A DNA stretch of 64,000 nt. Origin: Martinezella lusitana (GTDB lineage Bacteria; Pseudomonadota; Alphaproteobacteria; Rhizobiales; Rhizobiaceae). The position numbers and the translations under genes were made by a program. Position 1 is the first letter of the stretch. The number at the start of each line of letters is the position of its first letter. Below are positions 37,683 through 46,478 of the stretch, piece after piece. The stretch covers positions 248,001 through 312,000 of the forward strand of contig NZ_FMAF01000001.1 in assembly GCF_900094565.1 (NCBI RefSeq). The letters run 5' to 3'. Under the pieces are notes generated by a model, which was given only the letters and a program-made list of their open reading frames with translations, had not been told where the DNA came from and did no database searches.

Positions 37683-38114
37683 TCAGTTGAGCGGCGTCCA
37701 TGTGCCGTTGTCATTGCGGCATGCGGCACCCCTTGCCGTGGTCGGCTTTCCCTCGACCGTGATCGTGTGCGTGTATTGCCGGCAATTTTGTGAGCCGACC
37801 TGATAGGGAGCGGCGGCAATGACCTCGCCGCTGGCATTCCTGCCGTTCCAGACCACGGGCTGACCGAGCGGCGAGCTTTCCAGCGCCCTGTACTCCGCTT
37901 CCAGCGCCCGCTGCAGGTCACTATCGCTGAGCTTGATGCCGGTTCGTCCGACAATGCCGCCTTCAAGCGCGACAATATAGGTCGTCGACCCCGCGGACTT
38001 CGAAGAGTGGAGCAGGCTTATGCCGCCGCCCTTGCCGCTCGTCGTCGAGCAACCTGAAAGCGCAATCGCGGCAAAAACGGAGGGGGCGATCAAGAAAAAG
38101 GTACGAAGCTTCAT
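37683..38114 (-). CDS. Outer-membrane lipoprotein, 17-kDa surface antigen-like
   Basis: 143 residues. The signal peptide ends in the lipobox LSGC (Cys22), followed by STTSGKGGG. The C-terminal half, including LQRALEAEYRALESSPLGQPVVW and GSQNCRQYTHTITVEGKP, matches the C-terminal domain of rickettsial 17-kDa-type surface antigens found in many alphaproteobacterial lipoproteins. The function is unknown. It lies between cycH and feuQ on the same strand. Confidence 0.75.
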   Translation of the reverse strand: MKLRTFFLIAPSVFAAIALSGCSTTSGKGGGISLLHSSKSAGSTTYIVALEGGIVGRTGIKLSDSDLQRALEAEYRALESSPLGQPVVWNGRNASGEVIAAAPYQVGSQNCRQYTHTITVEGKPTTARGAACRNDNGTWTPLN

Positions 38115-38204
38115 ACAACCGAACCAGTATCAACAAGCAAACTATAGGTACTGCGATGCGGCATCATCATGACCCACCACATCTTTTTGTCATCATGCCG
38201 TGCC

Positions 38205-39599
38205 TCACGCAACATCCTTCGTCAGACCAGGCAGAATTAGACTGGCGCGAAGGCCGCCCCAGGCACCGCGGGAGAGTTCCAGCCGCCCCTGATATTCGTT
38301 GGTGATCTCGCTGACGATCGATAGCCCGAGACCGGTGCCCGGCTTGCTCTCGTCCAGCCTGCGCCCGCGCTTCATCGCCTCGCGGATCTGATCCGGCTCA
38401 AGGCCGGGTCCATCGTCCTCGACCACCAGCTCCACCCAATGACGCCGCACAGGATCGATGCCCTTGATTTCCGGCGGCGCCTCGCTCGCGGAAAGACGCA
38501 CCTTGTGCTCGGCAAAGCGGGCGGCGTTTTCCAGCAGGTTACCGACCGTCTCCTCCAGATCCTGCTGCTCCATGGCAAGGGCAAGATTGGGAGCAACCGA
38601 CAATTCGAACTCCTTGTCCGCGTTGAGCCGCCGCATGACTCGGACAAGCCGCTCCAGCGCCGGTTCCGCCTCTGTGCGCGCCAGCACGGATTCGCGCTGC
38701 GCCGCGATACGGGCACGGTTGAGATAGGATTGCACCTGCCCCTGCATAGCCTCGGCCTGGTTCTTCACCAGATCGCCGTGCGAGCGCTCCAGCACACGGG
38801 ATTCGTTGAGCAGCACCGCGATCGGCGTCTTCAGCGAATGGGCGAGATTGCCTACCTGCATGCGGGCTCGCTCGACGATGCGTCGGTTGCTTTCGATCAG
38901 GGCGTTGACCTCATTGGCAAGCGGCAGGATCTCGCGCGGGAAATCGCCCTGCAAACGCTCGCTCTCGCCGGCACGGATGCGCTCCAGCGCCGCGCGGGCC
39001 TTATCGAGCGGCTTCAAACCGTAGAGAATGGCGAGCGCGTTGACGATGAGGCTGCCGACGCCGAAGCCGACGAGCGCAAAATAGAGGCTGTGGGAGAAAT
39101 TGCGGACATCGTCCTCGACGACAGCGACATTGCCGGTGACGCGAAACCGAGCTGCATGGTCCGTATCGAACTGGATTTCGGTTTCAGCCACCTGCACGCG
39201 GTTTCCGAAGGCATCCGTAACGATGTAATAGCGCTGGTATTGCTTGTCGAAGGGTGCCTCCAGCACCGACAGCACCGGCAGGTTCGATGCGCCGAGGGAC
39301 GGCGAGACCAGCGGTGTCGCGGTATAGGTACCGAGCGGTTCGACTATCCAGTACCAGCCGGTCTTCGGCTGGGCGAAGCGCAGGTCGCCAAGCTCCGGCT
39401 TGCCTGATAACTCACCCTGATCGCTGATCGTGACCGAATTGATCACACTGGAAAGCTGTGCGCGCAACAGGTCCTCAAAACCGCGCTCGGCGCTCTTACG
39501 ATAGATATTGGAGATAACCAGGCCGATCACCACCAGCGCCACGGCGGACCAGAGTGTGGTCAACAGCAGGACGCGAGCGGTGAGCGACTTAATTCGCAT
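38205..39599 (-). CDS. feuQ: Sensor histidine kinase FeuQ
   Basis: 464 residues from ATG 39599 (MRIKSLTARV), which overlaps the feuP end by 11 bases; a GTG at 39632 is possible but less likely. Helices at about 9-31 and 171-194 flank a PhoQ-like periplasmic sensor. The H-box is GNLAHSLKTPIAVLLNESR with H254, followed by the N-box TVGNLLENAARFA and KPGTGLGLSIV. In R. leguminosarum feuPQ adjoin cycHJKL, and in S. meliloti FeuPQ responds to envelope/osmotic conditions and controls cyclic glucan export. The location here agrees. Confidence 0.9.
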   Translation of the reverse strand: MRIKSLTARVLLLTTLWSAVALVVIGLVISNIYRKSAERGFEDLLRAQLSSVINSVTISDQGELSGKPELGDLRFAQPKTGWYWIVEPLGTYTATPLVSPSLGASNLPVLSVLEAPFDKQYQRYYIVTDAFGNRVQVAETEIQFDTDHAARFRVTGNVAVVEDDVRNFSHSLYFALVGFGVGSLIVNALAILYGLKPLDKARAALERIRAGESERLQGDFPREILPLANEVNALIESNRRIVERARMQVGNLAHSLKTPIAVLLNESRVLERSHGDLVKNQAEAMQGQVQSYLNRARIAAQRESVLARTEAEPALERLVRVMRRLNADKEFELSVAPNLALAMEQQDLEETVGNLLENAARFAEHKVRLSASEAPPEIKGIDPVRRHWVELVVEDDGPGLEPDQIREAMKRGRRLDESKPGTGLGLSIVSEITNEYQGRLELSRGAWGGLRASLILPGLTKDVA

Positions 39600-40260
39600 T
39601 GGTCGGAGCTTGGATTCGGTAACCAAGGCCACGGACCGTCTCGATCAGATCGACGCCCATCTTCTTGCGCAGACGGCCGACGAAAACCTCGATCGTATTG
39701 GAATCGCGATCGAAATCCTGATCGTACATATGCTCGACCAACTCGGTGCGCGAGACGACTTCACCCTTGTGATGCATGAGGTAGGCAAGCAAGCGGTATT
39801 CATGAGAGGTGAGCTTGAGCGGCTTGCCGTCGACCGTCGCCTTCGAGCTCTTGGTGTCGAGCCGCACCGGACCGCAGATGATTTCCGAGGAGGCATGGCC
39901 TGCGGCGCGGCGGATCAATGCGCGGATACGGGCGAGCACCTCTTCGACATGGAATGGCTTGGCGACATAATCGTCGGCGCCGGCATCGATGCCGGCCACC
40001 TTGTCGCTCCAGCGGTCGCGAGCGGTCAGGATCAGCACAGGCGTGGCCCGCCCGGCGCCGCGCCATTTCTCCAGTACGGTGATGCCATCCATCTCTGGCA
40101 AACCAATGTCGAGAATGATGGCGTCGTAGGGTTCTGTATCGCCCAGGAAATGGCCTTCCTCGCCGTCAAAGGCCGTATCGACCACGTAGCCTGCCTCTTT
40201 CAAGGCCTCGGCTAGCTGGCGATTCAGATTGATATCGTCTTCGACTATGAGAATGCGCAT
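39589..40260 (-). CDS. feuP: Response regulator FeuP
   Basis: 223 residues of the OmpR/PhoP type. The receiver has VEDD, phospho-acceptor D51 in AIILDIGLPEMDG and KPFHVEEV. The winged helix contains LTSHEYRLLAYLMHHKGEVVSR and NTIEVFVGRLRKKMG. The neighbours feuN, feuQ and the cyc operon make the assignment secure. FeuP activates envelope genes such as ndvA in Sinorhizobium. Confidence 0.92.
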   Translation of the reverse strand: MRILIVEDDINLNRQLAEALKEAGYVVDTAFDGEEGHFLGDTEPYDAIILDIGLPEMDGITVLEKWRGAGRATPVLILTARDRWSDKVAGIDAGADDYVAKPFHVEEVLARIRALIRRAAGHASSEIICGPVRLDTKSSKATVDGKPLKLTSHEYRLLAYLMHHKGEVVSRTELVEHMYDQDFDRDSNTIEVFVGRLRKKMGVDLIETVRGLGYRIQAPTNAN

Positions 40261-40293
40261 GTTGGACCCAATTTCCCCGGTTCGAGAAACAGT

Positions 40294-40313
40294 ACTGTAA
40301 ATCGAGCTACAGT
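40294..40313. promoter_or_regulatory. Inverted repeat ACTGTA-N8-TACAGT in the feuN-feuP gap
   Basis: A perfect six-base inverted repeat with eight-base spacer, 34 bases upstream of feuP. It could be a FeuP site for autoregulation or a processing/attenuation structure between feuN and feuPQ. Assigned by symmetry only. Confidence 0.35.
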
Positions 40314-40397
40314 GGAATCATGGAAACGATAAGATTTTGCGTGAGATTCAAGGCTTTAGAACGTCCGCTGTGCGTTATGACCCAAGATGCTCATGCT

Positions 40398-40646
40398 TCA
40401 CATCGGCACCTTCATCGTCACCTTGCGCGGACGCTGCCCGTTGCCCTGTACGAGAACGGTGATGACACAGCTATCGCCGGACGGCTGCGCGGAAAGGAGC
40501 TGCCCACCCGTCTTTTCAACGACAGCGGCCGCAGCCTCGCTGCAATCGCTGTTGGCGCGGGCCACCAGGGTCGACGTCGGCGCCGGCAAAACAGCCGAGC
40601 CGGCCAAGACGACCGCCGCTGCTGCTATGCTTAAAAATGAGGCCAT
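40398..40646 (-). CDS. feuN: Small periplasmic regulator FeuN
   Basis: 82 residues with ribosome site GGGAAG eight bases upstream. A signal peptide (about 1-31, with an alanine/valine-rich core) is followed by a short mature domain containing two cysteines, C35 and C60, likely to form a disulfide. The size, export signal and position just upstream of feuP match FeuN of Sinorhizobium meliloti, a periplasmic inhibitor of FeuPQ signalling. It is 137 bases from feuP and probably cotranscribed. Confidence 0.8.
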   Translation of the reverse strand: MASFLSIAAAAVVLAGSAVLPAPTSTLVARANSDCSEAAAAVVEKTGGQLLSAQPSGDSCVITVLVQGNGQRPRKVTMKVPM

Positions 40647-41186
40647 GCTTCAGACTTCCCACAGGGACATTAACTTGAGCAAATATGTACCCAAACACGT
40701 CTGAATGGCAAATGAATGGGCTGTAATTTTCCGCTCGCAGGACGTGCAGCAAGCTAAAAATTGAATTTAACTATTTGAATCTATTATATGCGAAGTTCCA
40801 AAGCGGCGGCGGCGGCAGTTTATCGAATGCTATCGATGCCAATCTCCTATCCATGCTCATGTATCCGGTTGGCGGCAACATGCATAAATCCAAGACTCAG
40901 GCATTTTTAATCATTCTTGATTATCATTGCCTCATAAGCGCGTCATGATCGATCGCGCATGCTTGGCCAACCCAATCGGCCCTCAAGTGTTTTACGAACG
41001 TAAAACACCAAGTTTTCCTTGAGTCTTTTGAATCGGTTGAGGGCGCTTCTTCTGTGGAAGAGTCAGGAACCTTAGACATCGATTCAAGGACCTCTCGCAA
41101 TGAATCCACTCGTCGACAATCCGATTCCGTTCGAGCGCTCAATCGCTTGAAATGACTGGCGATGGAAGCTCCCGCCAAGGCTTCGT
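40647..41186. other. AT-rich gap upstream of feuN with a 22-base palindrome
   Basis: 540 bases with no credible gene; an 84-codon minus-strand frame is unconvincing. It includes feuN upstream sequences near 40650-40800, a GGCA/TAATCA paired with TGATTA/TGCC stem near 40900-40931, and the long palindrome at 40987-41008. Confidence 0.4.
40987..41008. promoter_or_regulatory. 22-base palindrome, GTGTTTTACG-AA-CGTAAAACAC
   Basis: Ten-base arms are exact reverse complements around AA. Additional pairing of CTCAAG (40982-40987) with CTTGAG (about 41018-41023) could extend it with a bulge. It is 179 bases downstream of the Dabb protein gene on that gene's coding strand and 341 bases from feuN. It may be an operator or a hairpin. 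Confidence 0.5.
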
Positions 41187-41495
41187 TCAGAACGGTTCGC
41201 GGATCGCGACCGTCGTCTCGTAATCGGCGGCAATCCGCATTTCCCGCAGCGGGCGAACGCGATCGATGGAGCGCTGATAATTCGGATGCGCCTTGTAGGC
41301 GGCGAGCGCGGCCTCGTCATCGAATTCGCCATAGACGACGATATCGACTTCGGTGCCGAGCTGGTCGGTCTTTACATTCGTGCCGATCTCCAGCAGGCGC
41401 GCATGCGGGATGGCGGTCAGGATCGACAGGCCGGAGCGGACGTCCTCAAGATTGGCGCGATCGGGAACGGTGAAGAAGACGATATGACGGATCAC
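41187..41495 (-). CDS. Dabb family (stress-responsive alpha/beta barrel) protein
   Basis: 102 residues beginning MIRHIVFFTVPD. The ferredoxin-like dimeric barrel pattern is clear: the conserved His4, VDIVVYGEFDDEAALAAYKAHPNYQ, and a C-terminal strand. Members are small dimeric proteins of varied or unknown role. It is divergently placed to an MmcQ/YjbR family gene. Confidence 0.8.
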   Translation of the reverse strand: MIRHIVFFTVPDRANLEDVRSGLSILTAIPHARLLEIGTNVKTDQLGTEVDIVVYGEFDDEAALAAYKAHPNYQRSIDRVRPLREMRIAADYETTVAIREPF

Positions 41496-41641
41496 GCGAC
41501 GGCTCCCTGTGCGTGTGCGAAGGCACCGCGCGATATCATGCGCGCGGAATCAATTCAATGAATCGGCCGCTCACCCATGAAACCGTTTCGTCGCAGGCAA
41601 CCAGTTTCCGCATCGCAGCCCGGCATGATATTGTCGTCCTT

Positions 41642-41971
41642 ATGAAAGACGAGGATCTCATTGCCCTTGCTCTCGGGCTGCCGGAGACGGCAGAAAGCTC
41701 ACATTTCGGAATCCGTGACTTTCGGGTGCGGAGCAAGATCTTCATGACTCTCCCAGGCCCCGATTTCTGCGTGGTCAAGCTGACGCCCGATCAGCAGCAG
41801 ATGGCGCTGGCCACCTTGCCGCAGCATGTCGCGGCCGTGCCGGGTGGCTGGGGGCTCAAGGGATCGACGCGGCTTTTCCATCACGGCGCGGATCGTAAGG
41901 CGGTAAAGGCGCTCGTGCGTCGGGCATGGCGAAACGTGGCGCCGAAATCTATGGTTTTACCGGAGGTTTAG
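41642..41971 (+). CDS. MmcQ/YjbR family protein
   Basis: 109 residues from ATG 41642 ([20 protein letters not shown]), the usual family N-terminus; upstream in-frame starts at 41513 and 41558 exist. Family features are [29 protein letters not shown] and the C-terminal [18 protein letters not shown]. The CyaY-like double-wing fold may bind DNA, but the role is unknown. Its last 23 bases overlap the convergent YcgN-like gene. Confidence 0.75.
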   Translation: MKDEDLIALALGLPETAESSHFGIRDFRVRSKIFMTLPGPDFCVVKLTPDQQQMALATLPQHVAAVPGGWGLKGSTRLFHHGADRKAVKALVRRAWRNVAPKSMVLPEV

Positions 41972-42434
41972 GCTCCATGTGGTCTTCCACGGTCAACGGC
42001 CAGTCGACGACATAGTCCTCGAAATCGTCGAGCGCGACGTCGTTCTCGCTGATCGTGCGTCCCCGCGCGGAGACGCCGGCGATATGGACCGTTTCCGGAT
42101 CGCCAGATATCAACGGGTGCCACCAATAGAGGTCACGGCCTTCGTCGACGAGACGATAGGCGCAGGTGGGCGGCAGCCATGCCAGCTCTGGTACCTTTTC
42201 CGGCGTCAACTGCACGCAATCGGGCACGAAATCCCAGCGGTTCGGATAGCTGGTGCATTGACAGCTTTCGCCATCCATCAGCTTGCAGCGGACCGACGTG
42301 AAATAGACGTCGCCGCTATCCCAATCCTCCAGCTTGTTGAGACAACAGAGGCCGCAGCCGTCGCAAAGGCTTTCCCATTCCGGCGTGCTCATCTCCGCCA
42401 GCGCCTTGCTTTTCCAGAAAGGTATCTCGTCCAT
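41949..42434 (-). CDS. YcgN/UPF0260 family cysteine-cluster protein
   Basis: 161 residues from ATG 42434 ([15 protein letters not shown]). The family's cysteine pattern is present: [15 protein letters not shown] near residues 24-37, then [20 protein letters not shown] and PDCVQLTPE. Such clusters probably bind zinc or iron, but the function is unknown. An ATG at 42479 would add 15 residues of low quality. It overlaps the MmcQ/YjbR gene tail to tail. Confidence 0.8.
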   Translation of the reverse strand: MDEIPFWKSKALAEMSTPEWESLCDGCGLCCLNKLEDWDSGDVYFTSVRCKLMDGESCQCTSYPNRWDFVPDCVQLTPEKVPELAWLPPTCAYRLVDEGRDLYWWHPLISGDPETVHIAGVSARGRTISENDVALDDFEDYVVDWPLTVEDHMEPKPPVKP

Positions 42435-42599
42435 CCTCATCATCCTCGCCGCCCAGGCAGGAAATGCGGGCCGCGACATGCGTGTCTCTTGTTCTTTTCT
42501 CTAAATCAACCAATTATTCAATTCGCCACTCTATGAGATAATGGGCTTTGCGTGCGCCACAAGGAGACACGCAGCAGTATTGTGGTCGGGAAGTAGCGC

Positions 42600-44795
42600 G
42601 TGGAAGACCCATCCAATCCAGAAGACGGGCCGAAGACAGAGCCCGGGACGCAACAGGAGAGCGGGGCCGGAAAGCCGCCGCGCCGGAAACGCTATTTCTT
42701 TCTGCGTATCGATTCATGGATCGACTCCACCTTGTGGAATGCCGGTTTTCGGCTTGGCGAAGCCTGGGAAGATATCACGATTTTCTTCCGCCGTTTCCGC
42801 GTGCGCGGCTGGAAACGCATCGTTTTCGAACTGCTCGGCGAAGGCCTGACGCTCGGCGCGGCCGGCTCCGTCGTCATGCTGATGCTCGCCATGCCGGCTT
42901 TCGAGGCGACACAGGGCGACTGGCGCAATCGCGGCAACTTTGCCGTCACTTTCCTCGACCGCTACGGCAACGTCATCGGCCATCGCGGCATCATTCACGA
43001 GAATTCCGTTCCCGTAGACCAGCTGCCGGACTATTTCATCAAGGCGGTGCTGGCGACCGAGGACCGGCGTTTCTTCGACCATTTCGGCATCGACGTGATC
43101 GGCCTGTTCCGCGCAGTGACGGTCAATGCGCAGGCCGGCGGCGTCGTGCAGGGCGGCTCGACGCTGACGCAGCAGCTTGCCAAGAACATCTTCCTCAACA
43201 ACGAACGCTCCATCGATCGCAAGATCAAGGAGGCCTTTCTAGCGATCTGGCTGGAAGCCAATCTCTCCAAGAAGGAGATCCTCAGCCTCTATCTCGACCG
43301 CACCTATATGGGCGGCGGCACTTTCGGCGCGGCCGCTGCGGCGCAATTCTATTTCGGCAAGAGCATCACCGACGTCAATCTGGCGGAGGCCGCGATGCTC
43401 GCTGGCCTGTTCAAGGCACCGGCGAAATATGCGCCGCATGTCAATCTGCCGGCCGCGCGCGCCCGTGCCAACGATGTGCTGTCCAACCTTGTGCAGAGCG
43501 GATTGATGACCGAGGGCCAGGTGATCGCCGCGCGGCGCAATCCCGCCTCCGTCGTCGACCGCGCCCAGATCGACTCTCCGGACTACTTCCTCGACTGGTC
43601 CTTCGATGAAGTGCAGCGGCTCGCCACGCGTTTTCCGGAACGCTCGCTGATCGTCCGCACGACTATCGACATGGGGCTGCAGAAGGCGGCGGAGGATTCG
43701 ATCCAGTCCAGCCTGATGGAATATGGTGAGCGCTACCATGCCAAGCAGGGCGCCAGCGTTCTCATCGAAAGCGGCGGCGCGGTCCGCGCCATGGTCGGCG
43801 GCAGCGACTACGGCGAAAGCCAGTTCAACCGCGCGACCAAGGCGCTGCGCCAGCCAGGCTCCTCGTTCAAGATCTATACCTACTCCGTGGCGATGGAGAA
43901 CGGCATGACGCCGACCTCCACCATCGTCGACGCACCGATCACCTGGGGCAACTGGAGCCCGCACAACTACGAGAACCGCTATGAAGGCAAGGTGACGCTG
44001 ACGCAGGCGATCACGCAGTCGATCAACACGGTTCCGGTGCGTCTGGCCAAGGAGAAGTTCGGCATTCAGCCCATTCGCGACATGGCCAAGGCCTTGGGCG
44101 TGGAGACGCCGATCCGCAACGACAAGACCATTCCGATCGGCACATCGGAAGTGACCGTGCTCGACCAGGCCACGGCCTATGCGGTTTTTCCGGCCGATGG
44201 CATGCAGTCCCGGCGTCACGGCATCGAACAGATCACCGGCTATGACGGCAAGGTGATCTATGATTTCAGTCGCGACGAGCCGTCCGCCAAGCGCGTCCTC
44301 AGCGAAAAAGCCACCTCCTACATGAACCAGATGCTGACACAGGTTCCGGTGATCGGCACCGGCCGCAAGGCAGCGCTGGACAACGGCATCGTCATCGGCG
44401 GCAAGACCGGCACAACTCAAGCCTATCGCGACGCCTGGTTCATCGGCTTTACCGGCAACTATACCTGCGCCGTCTGGTTCGGCAACGACGACTATACCTC
44501 GACCAACAACATGACGGGCGGCACGCTGCCGGCCATGACCTTCAAGAAGATCATGGACTATGCGAACCAGGGGGTCGTGCTGAAACCAATTCCAGGCATC
44601 AGCAATCCATTCCCGGTGCAGAAACCGCAGACGGTGGCGGCCAAGAAACCGGCGGACACGACGGATGGCGGCCTGCCGCCGCTCGTGCGACCGCGCTCGC
44701 TGTCGGTGGATTCCACGAAGATCCTTCGCGATATCGGTGAAAGGCTGAAGACGGCTCCAGCGCTCGAAGCGCAGAAGTTGGCTGCTGCGGAGTAG
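42600..44795 (+). CDS. Class A penicillin-binding protein (PBP1a-type transglycosylase/transpeptidase)
   Basis: 731 residues, GTG start. A cytoplasmic basic/acidic tail of about 60 residues precedes the membrane anchor (about 83-102). The GT51 domain has the catalytic Glu154 in ATEDRRFFDHFGID and GGSTLTQQLAKNIFL. The transpeptidase has S421-S-F-K424, S474-I-N476 and K602-T-G604. It polymerises and crosslinks peptidoglycan in the periplasm. Distinct from longer MrcA in lacking an obvious OB insertion, so closer to PBP1C/MtgA-transpeptidase fusions seen in rhizobia. Confidence 0.93.
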   Translation: MEDPSNPEDGPKTEPGTQQESGAGKPPRRKRYFFLRIDSWIDSTLWNAGFRLGEAWEDITIFFRRFRVRGWKRIVFELLGEGLTLGAAGSVVMLMLAMPAFEATQGDWRNRGNFAVTFLDRYGNVIGHRGIIHENSVPVDQLPDYFIKAVLATEDRRFFDHFGIDVIGLFRAVTVNAQAGGVVQGGSTLTQQLAKNIFLNNERSIDRKIKEAFLAIWLEANLSKKEILSLYLDRTYMGGGTFGAAAAAQFYFGKSITDVNLAEAAMLAGLFKAPAKYAPHVNLPAARARANDVLSNLVQSGLMTEGQVIAARRNPASVVDRAQIDSPDYFLDWSFDEVQRLATRFPERSLIVRTTIDMGLQKAAEDSIQSSLMEYGERYHAKQGASVLIESGGAVRAMVGGSDYGESQFNRATKALRQPGSSFKIYTYSVAMENGMTPTSTIVDAPITWGNWSPHNYENRYEGKVTLTQAITQSINTVPVRLAKEKFGIQPIRDMAKALGVETPIRNDKTIPIGTSEVTVLDQATAYAVFPADGMQSRRHGIEQITGYDGKVIYDFSRDEPSAKRVLSEKATSYMNQMLTQVPVIGTGRKAALDNGIVIGGKTGTTQAYRDAWFIGFTGNYTCAVWFGNDDYTSTNNMTGGTLPAMTFKKIMDYANQGVVLKPIPGISNPFPVQKPQTVAAKKPADTTDGGLPPLVRPRSLSVDSTKILRDIGERLKTAPALEAQKLAAAE

Positions 44796-44812
44796 CGGTC
44801 GTTCGGGGCAAG

Positions 44813-44844
44813 AGGAGCGAGATCCGCGATTGGCGGCCGCTCCT
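44813..44844 (+). terminator. Candidate terminator after the PBP gene
   Basis: AGGAGCG (44813-44819) pairs with CGCTCCT (44838-44844); an inner CCGC/GCGG stem sits in the loop. A short TTTC follows. It is 18 bases after the stop codon. Confidence 0.5.
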
Positions 44845-45053
44845 TTCGGCTTTCCACCGAAAAGATACAGGAAAACATCTGAACTCGACATCCCAGCTGC
44901 GGGAGCAAGCAACCCCGGCAGATGCTCGCATTCACGAGGCTCCTTCGCGCGTTTTTGCCTATCGGTGATATCGAACCAACGACGCCCGCCCTTCCCCCTA
45001 CCTTCAGAATCAGGGATAAATCGACACTGATTTGTCACGAGGACGATCCCAGG

Positions 45054-45641
45054 GTGTTCCGAGTTCCCCTTCTTGTTGCGCTTTCACTGCTGATCGCCTT
45101 TGGCGGCGGGATCGTGTTCACGCTTTTTGCGCTGGATGTGACCTCCGGTTTCGGTGCGATCAAGCTGGGCGTCTGGCAGGCGTTTCCGGAAATGCAAACA
45201 GCCGAGGCAGATCCCTATGCCAAGTCGCATCGCGCCCGCGCGGGCCGACTGCTCTACGGCACGGCGGAGGGGTTGGTGTTCACCGCTTCCGACGATAGTG
45301 CCGGCGGGCGGCTGACGACAAGTTGCAGCTATCGCATCAGCGGCCAGACGCCGCCGGCGCGGCTCTGGACGCTTTTCATCGCTGGTAATGACGGCGAACC
45401 GCTGGCCGGGCCTGCGGGACGACCGTCGATGATCAATTCCTGGATCGTGCTGCGCAATCCGGATTCAAGCTTCGACATTGCCATTTCGCCCAACGCCCAT
45501 GCAGGCAACTGGCTCGCGCTCCCCGCCGCCGGCAATTTTCGCTTGGTATGGACGCTGCTGGATTCGCCTGCGGCCAGCAATTCCGGGCTGATCGATCTGA
45601 CCATGCCGAAACTCGAGAAGATCGGATGCGGCCATGTTTAG
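45054..45641 (+). CDS. DUF1214 domain membrane-anchored protein
   Basis: 195 residues from GTG 45054 (reads M/V-FRVPLLVALSLL); the longer frame from 44922 has no coding look. One N-terminal helix (about 4-24) anchors an extracytoplasmic DUF1214 beta domain with SCSYRISGQTPPARLWTLFI and NSWIVLRNPDSSFDIAISP. It overlaps the following DUF1254 gene by eight bases, so the two are a coupled pair. The function of either is unknown. Confidence 0.75.
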   Translation: MFRVPLLVALSLLIAFGGGIVFTLFALDVTSGFGAIKLGVWQAFPEMQTAEADPYAKSHRARAGRLLYGTAEGLVFTASDDSAGGRLTTSCSYRISGQTPPARLWTLFIAGNDGEPLAGPAGRPSMINSWIVLRNPDSSFDIAISPNAHAGNWLALPAAGNFRLVWTLLDSPAASNSGLIDLTMPKLEKIGCGHV

Positions 45642-46182
45642 ATTCGTTTTCGCTGTTCTGACCGGCCTATTCGGCGCAGCGCTGCTGCATCTCGTCATCA
45701 TCCTGTCACTGCCGCATTTCTCGGATCGCGACGCCTACACCCGCGTGTCCGACGAAGGCGACGAAAACCATTTCTACATGCTCGACGACAAGGATGACGA
45801 TGCGGGGCTTTCCAATACCGACCCCTATATCCGGACCGCCGTTTGCGCATTCGACATCGAAGACAAGCCGGTACACCTTACCGCCAAAGGCAAGGTGCCC
45901 TTCTGGTCGCTCGCCGTCTACGACGCGGCATCCAACGAGGTTTTCAGCATGAGTGACCGCACATCCGTCGGCGGGACGCTCGATTTGCTGCTGGCATCTC
46001 CCATACAGCTCACCGGCATCCGCAAGGCCCTACCGCCGTCCCTCGCGCAATCGATCCTCGTCGAAGTGCCGCGCACCCAGGGCTATGCGGTTCTGCATAC
46101 GATGGCGCCGCAAGCCAGCTTCGACGATGCGGCCCATGACTTCCTGTCGGAAGCCGGCTGTGACGAATTCAATGACAACTGA
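45634..46182 (+). CDS. DUF1254 domain membrane-anchored protein
   Basis: 182 residues. An N-terminal helix (MFRFVFAVLTGLFGAALLHLV) is followed by an exported domain with NTDPYIRTAVCAFDI, PFWSLAVYDAASNEVFS and SILVEVPRTQGYAVL. DUF1254 and DUF1214 occur fused in larger exported proteins elsewhere; here they are two separate anchored proteins with overlapping genes, suggesting a complex. Role unknown. Confidence 0.75.
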   Translation: MFRFVFAVLTGLFGAALLHLVIILSLPHFSDRDAYTRVSDEGDENHFYMLDDKDDDAGLSNTDPYIRTAVCAFDIEDKPVHLTAKGKVPFWSLAVYDAASNEVFSMSDRTSVGGTLDLLLASPIQLTGIRKALPPSLAQSILVEVPRTQGYAVLHTMAPQASFDDAAHDFLSEAGCDEFNDN

Positions 46183-46310
46183 GAATGGGCCAGAACAAAG
46201 TCTGAGCCCATGGCTAGCGAGACAGGCGCTGCGATCTAAAGGCTGCGTACCGCGGCGAAGATGTGTTGTCGCGATGCCGATCCCACCGCGACAGTCCATA
46301 TGATGGGCAG

Positions 46311-46478
46311 CTACTTGCTTTTCGCCCGCTTGCCCCCCGCCCCCGGGCGGTCGGTTACGGTGTCCAGATGCTCGTAGCGAACGCCGGTAAATAGCAATAG
46401 TTTTGCTTCCACCGGCTCCTTTTGAGCGCGTGGCGGCATTCGCGATCGCCGCTCCGAAAGAGATATGATCTTTGCCAT
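46311..46478 (-). CDS. Small basic conserved hypothetical protein
   Basis: 55 residues from ATG 46478, with GGAG six bases upstream; the frame continues open to 46601 but lacks a comparable site. The sequence MAKIISLSERRSRMPPRAQ, then AKLLLFTGVRYEHL, is basic with a short hydrophobic strand. It resembles short rhizobial hypothetical proteins I have seen, but has no named domain. Confidence 0.6.
   Translation of the reverse strand: MAKIISLSERRSRMPPRAQKEPVEAKLLLFTGVRYEHLDTVTDRPGAGGKRAKSK

Noticed and set aside
40924..41178. 84-codon minus-strand frame upstream of feuN
   Set aside because: It reads across the 22-base palindrome and lacks a ribosome site or domain.
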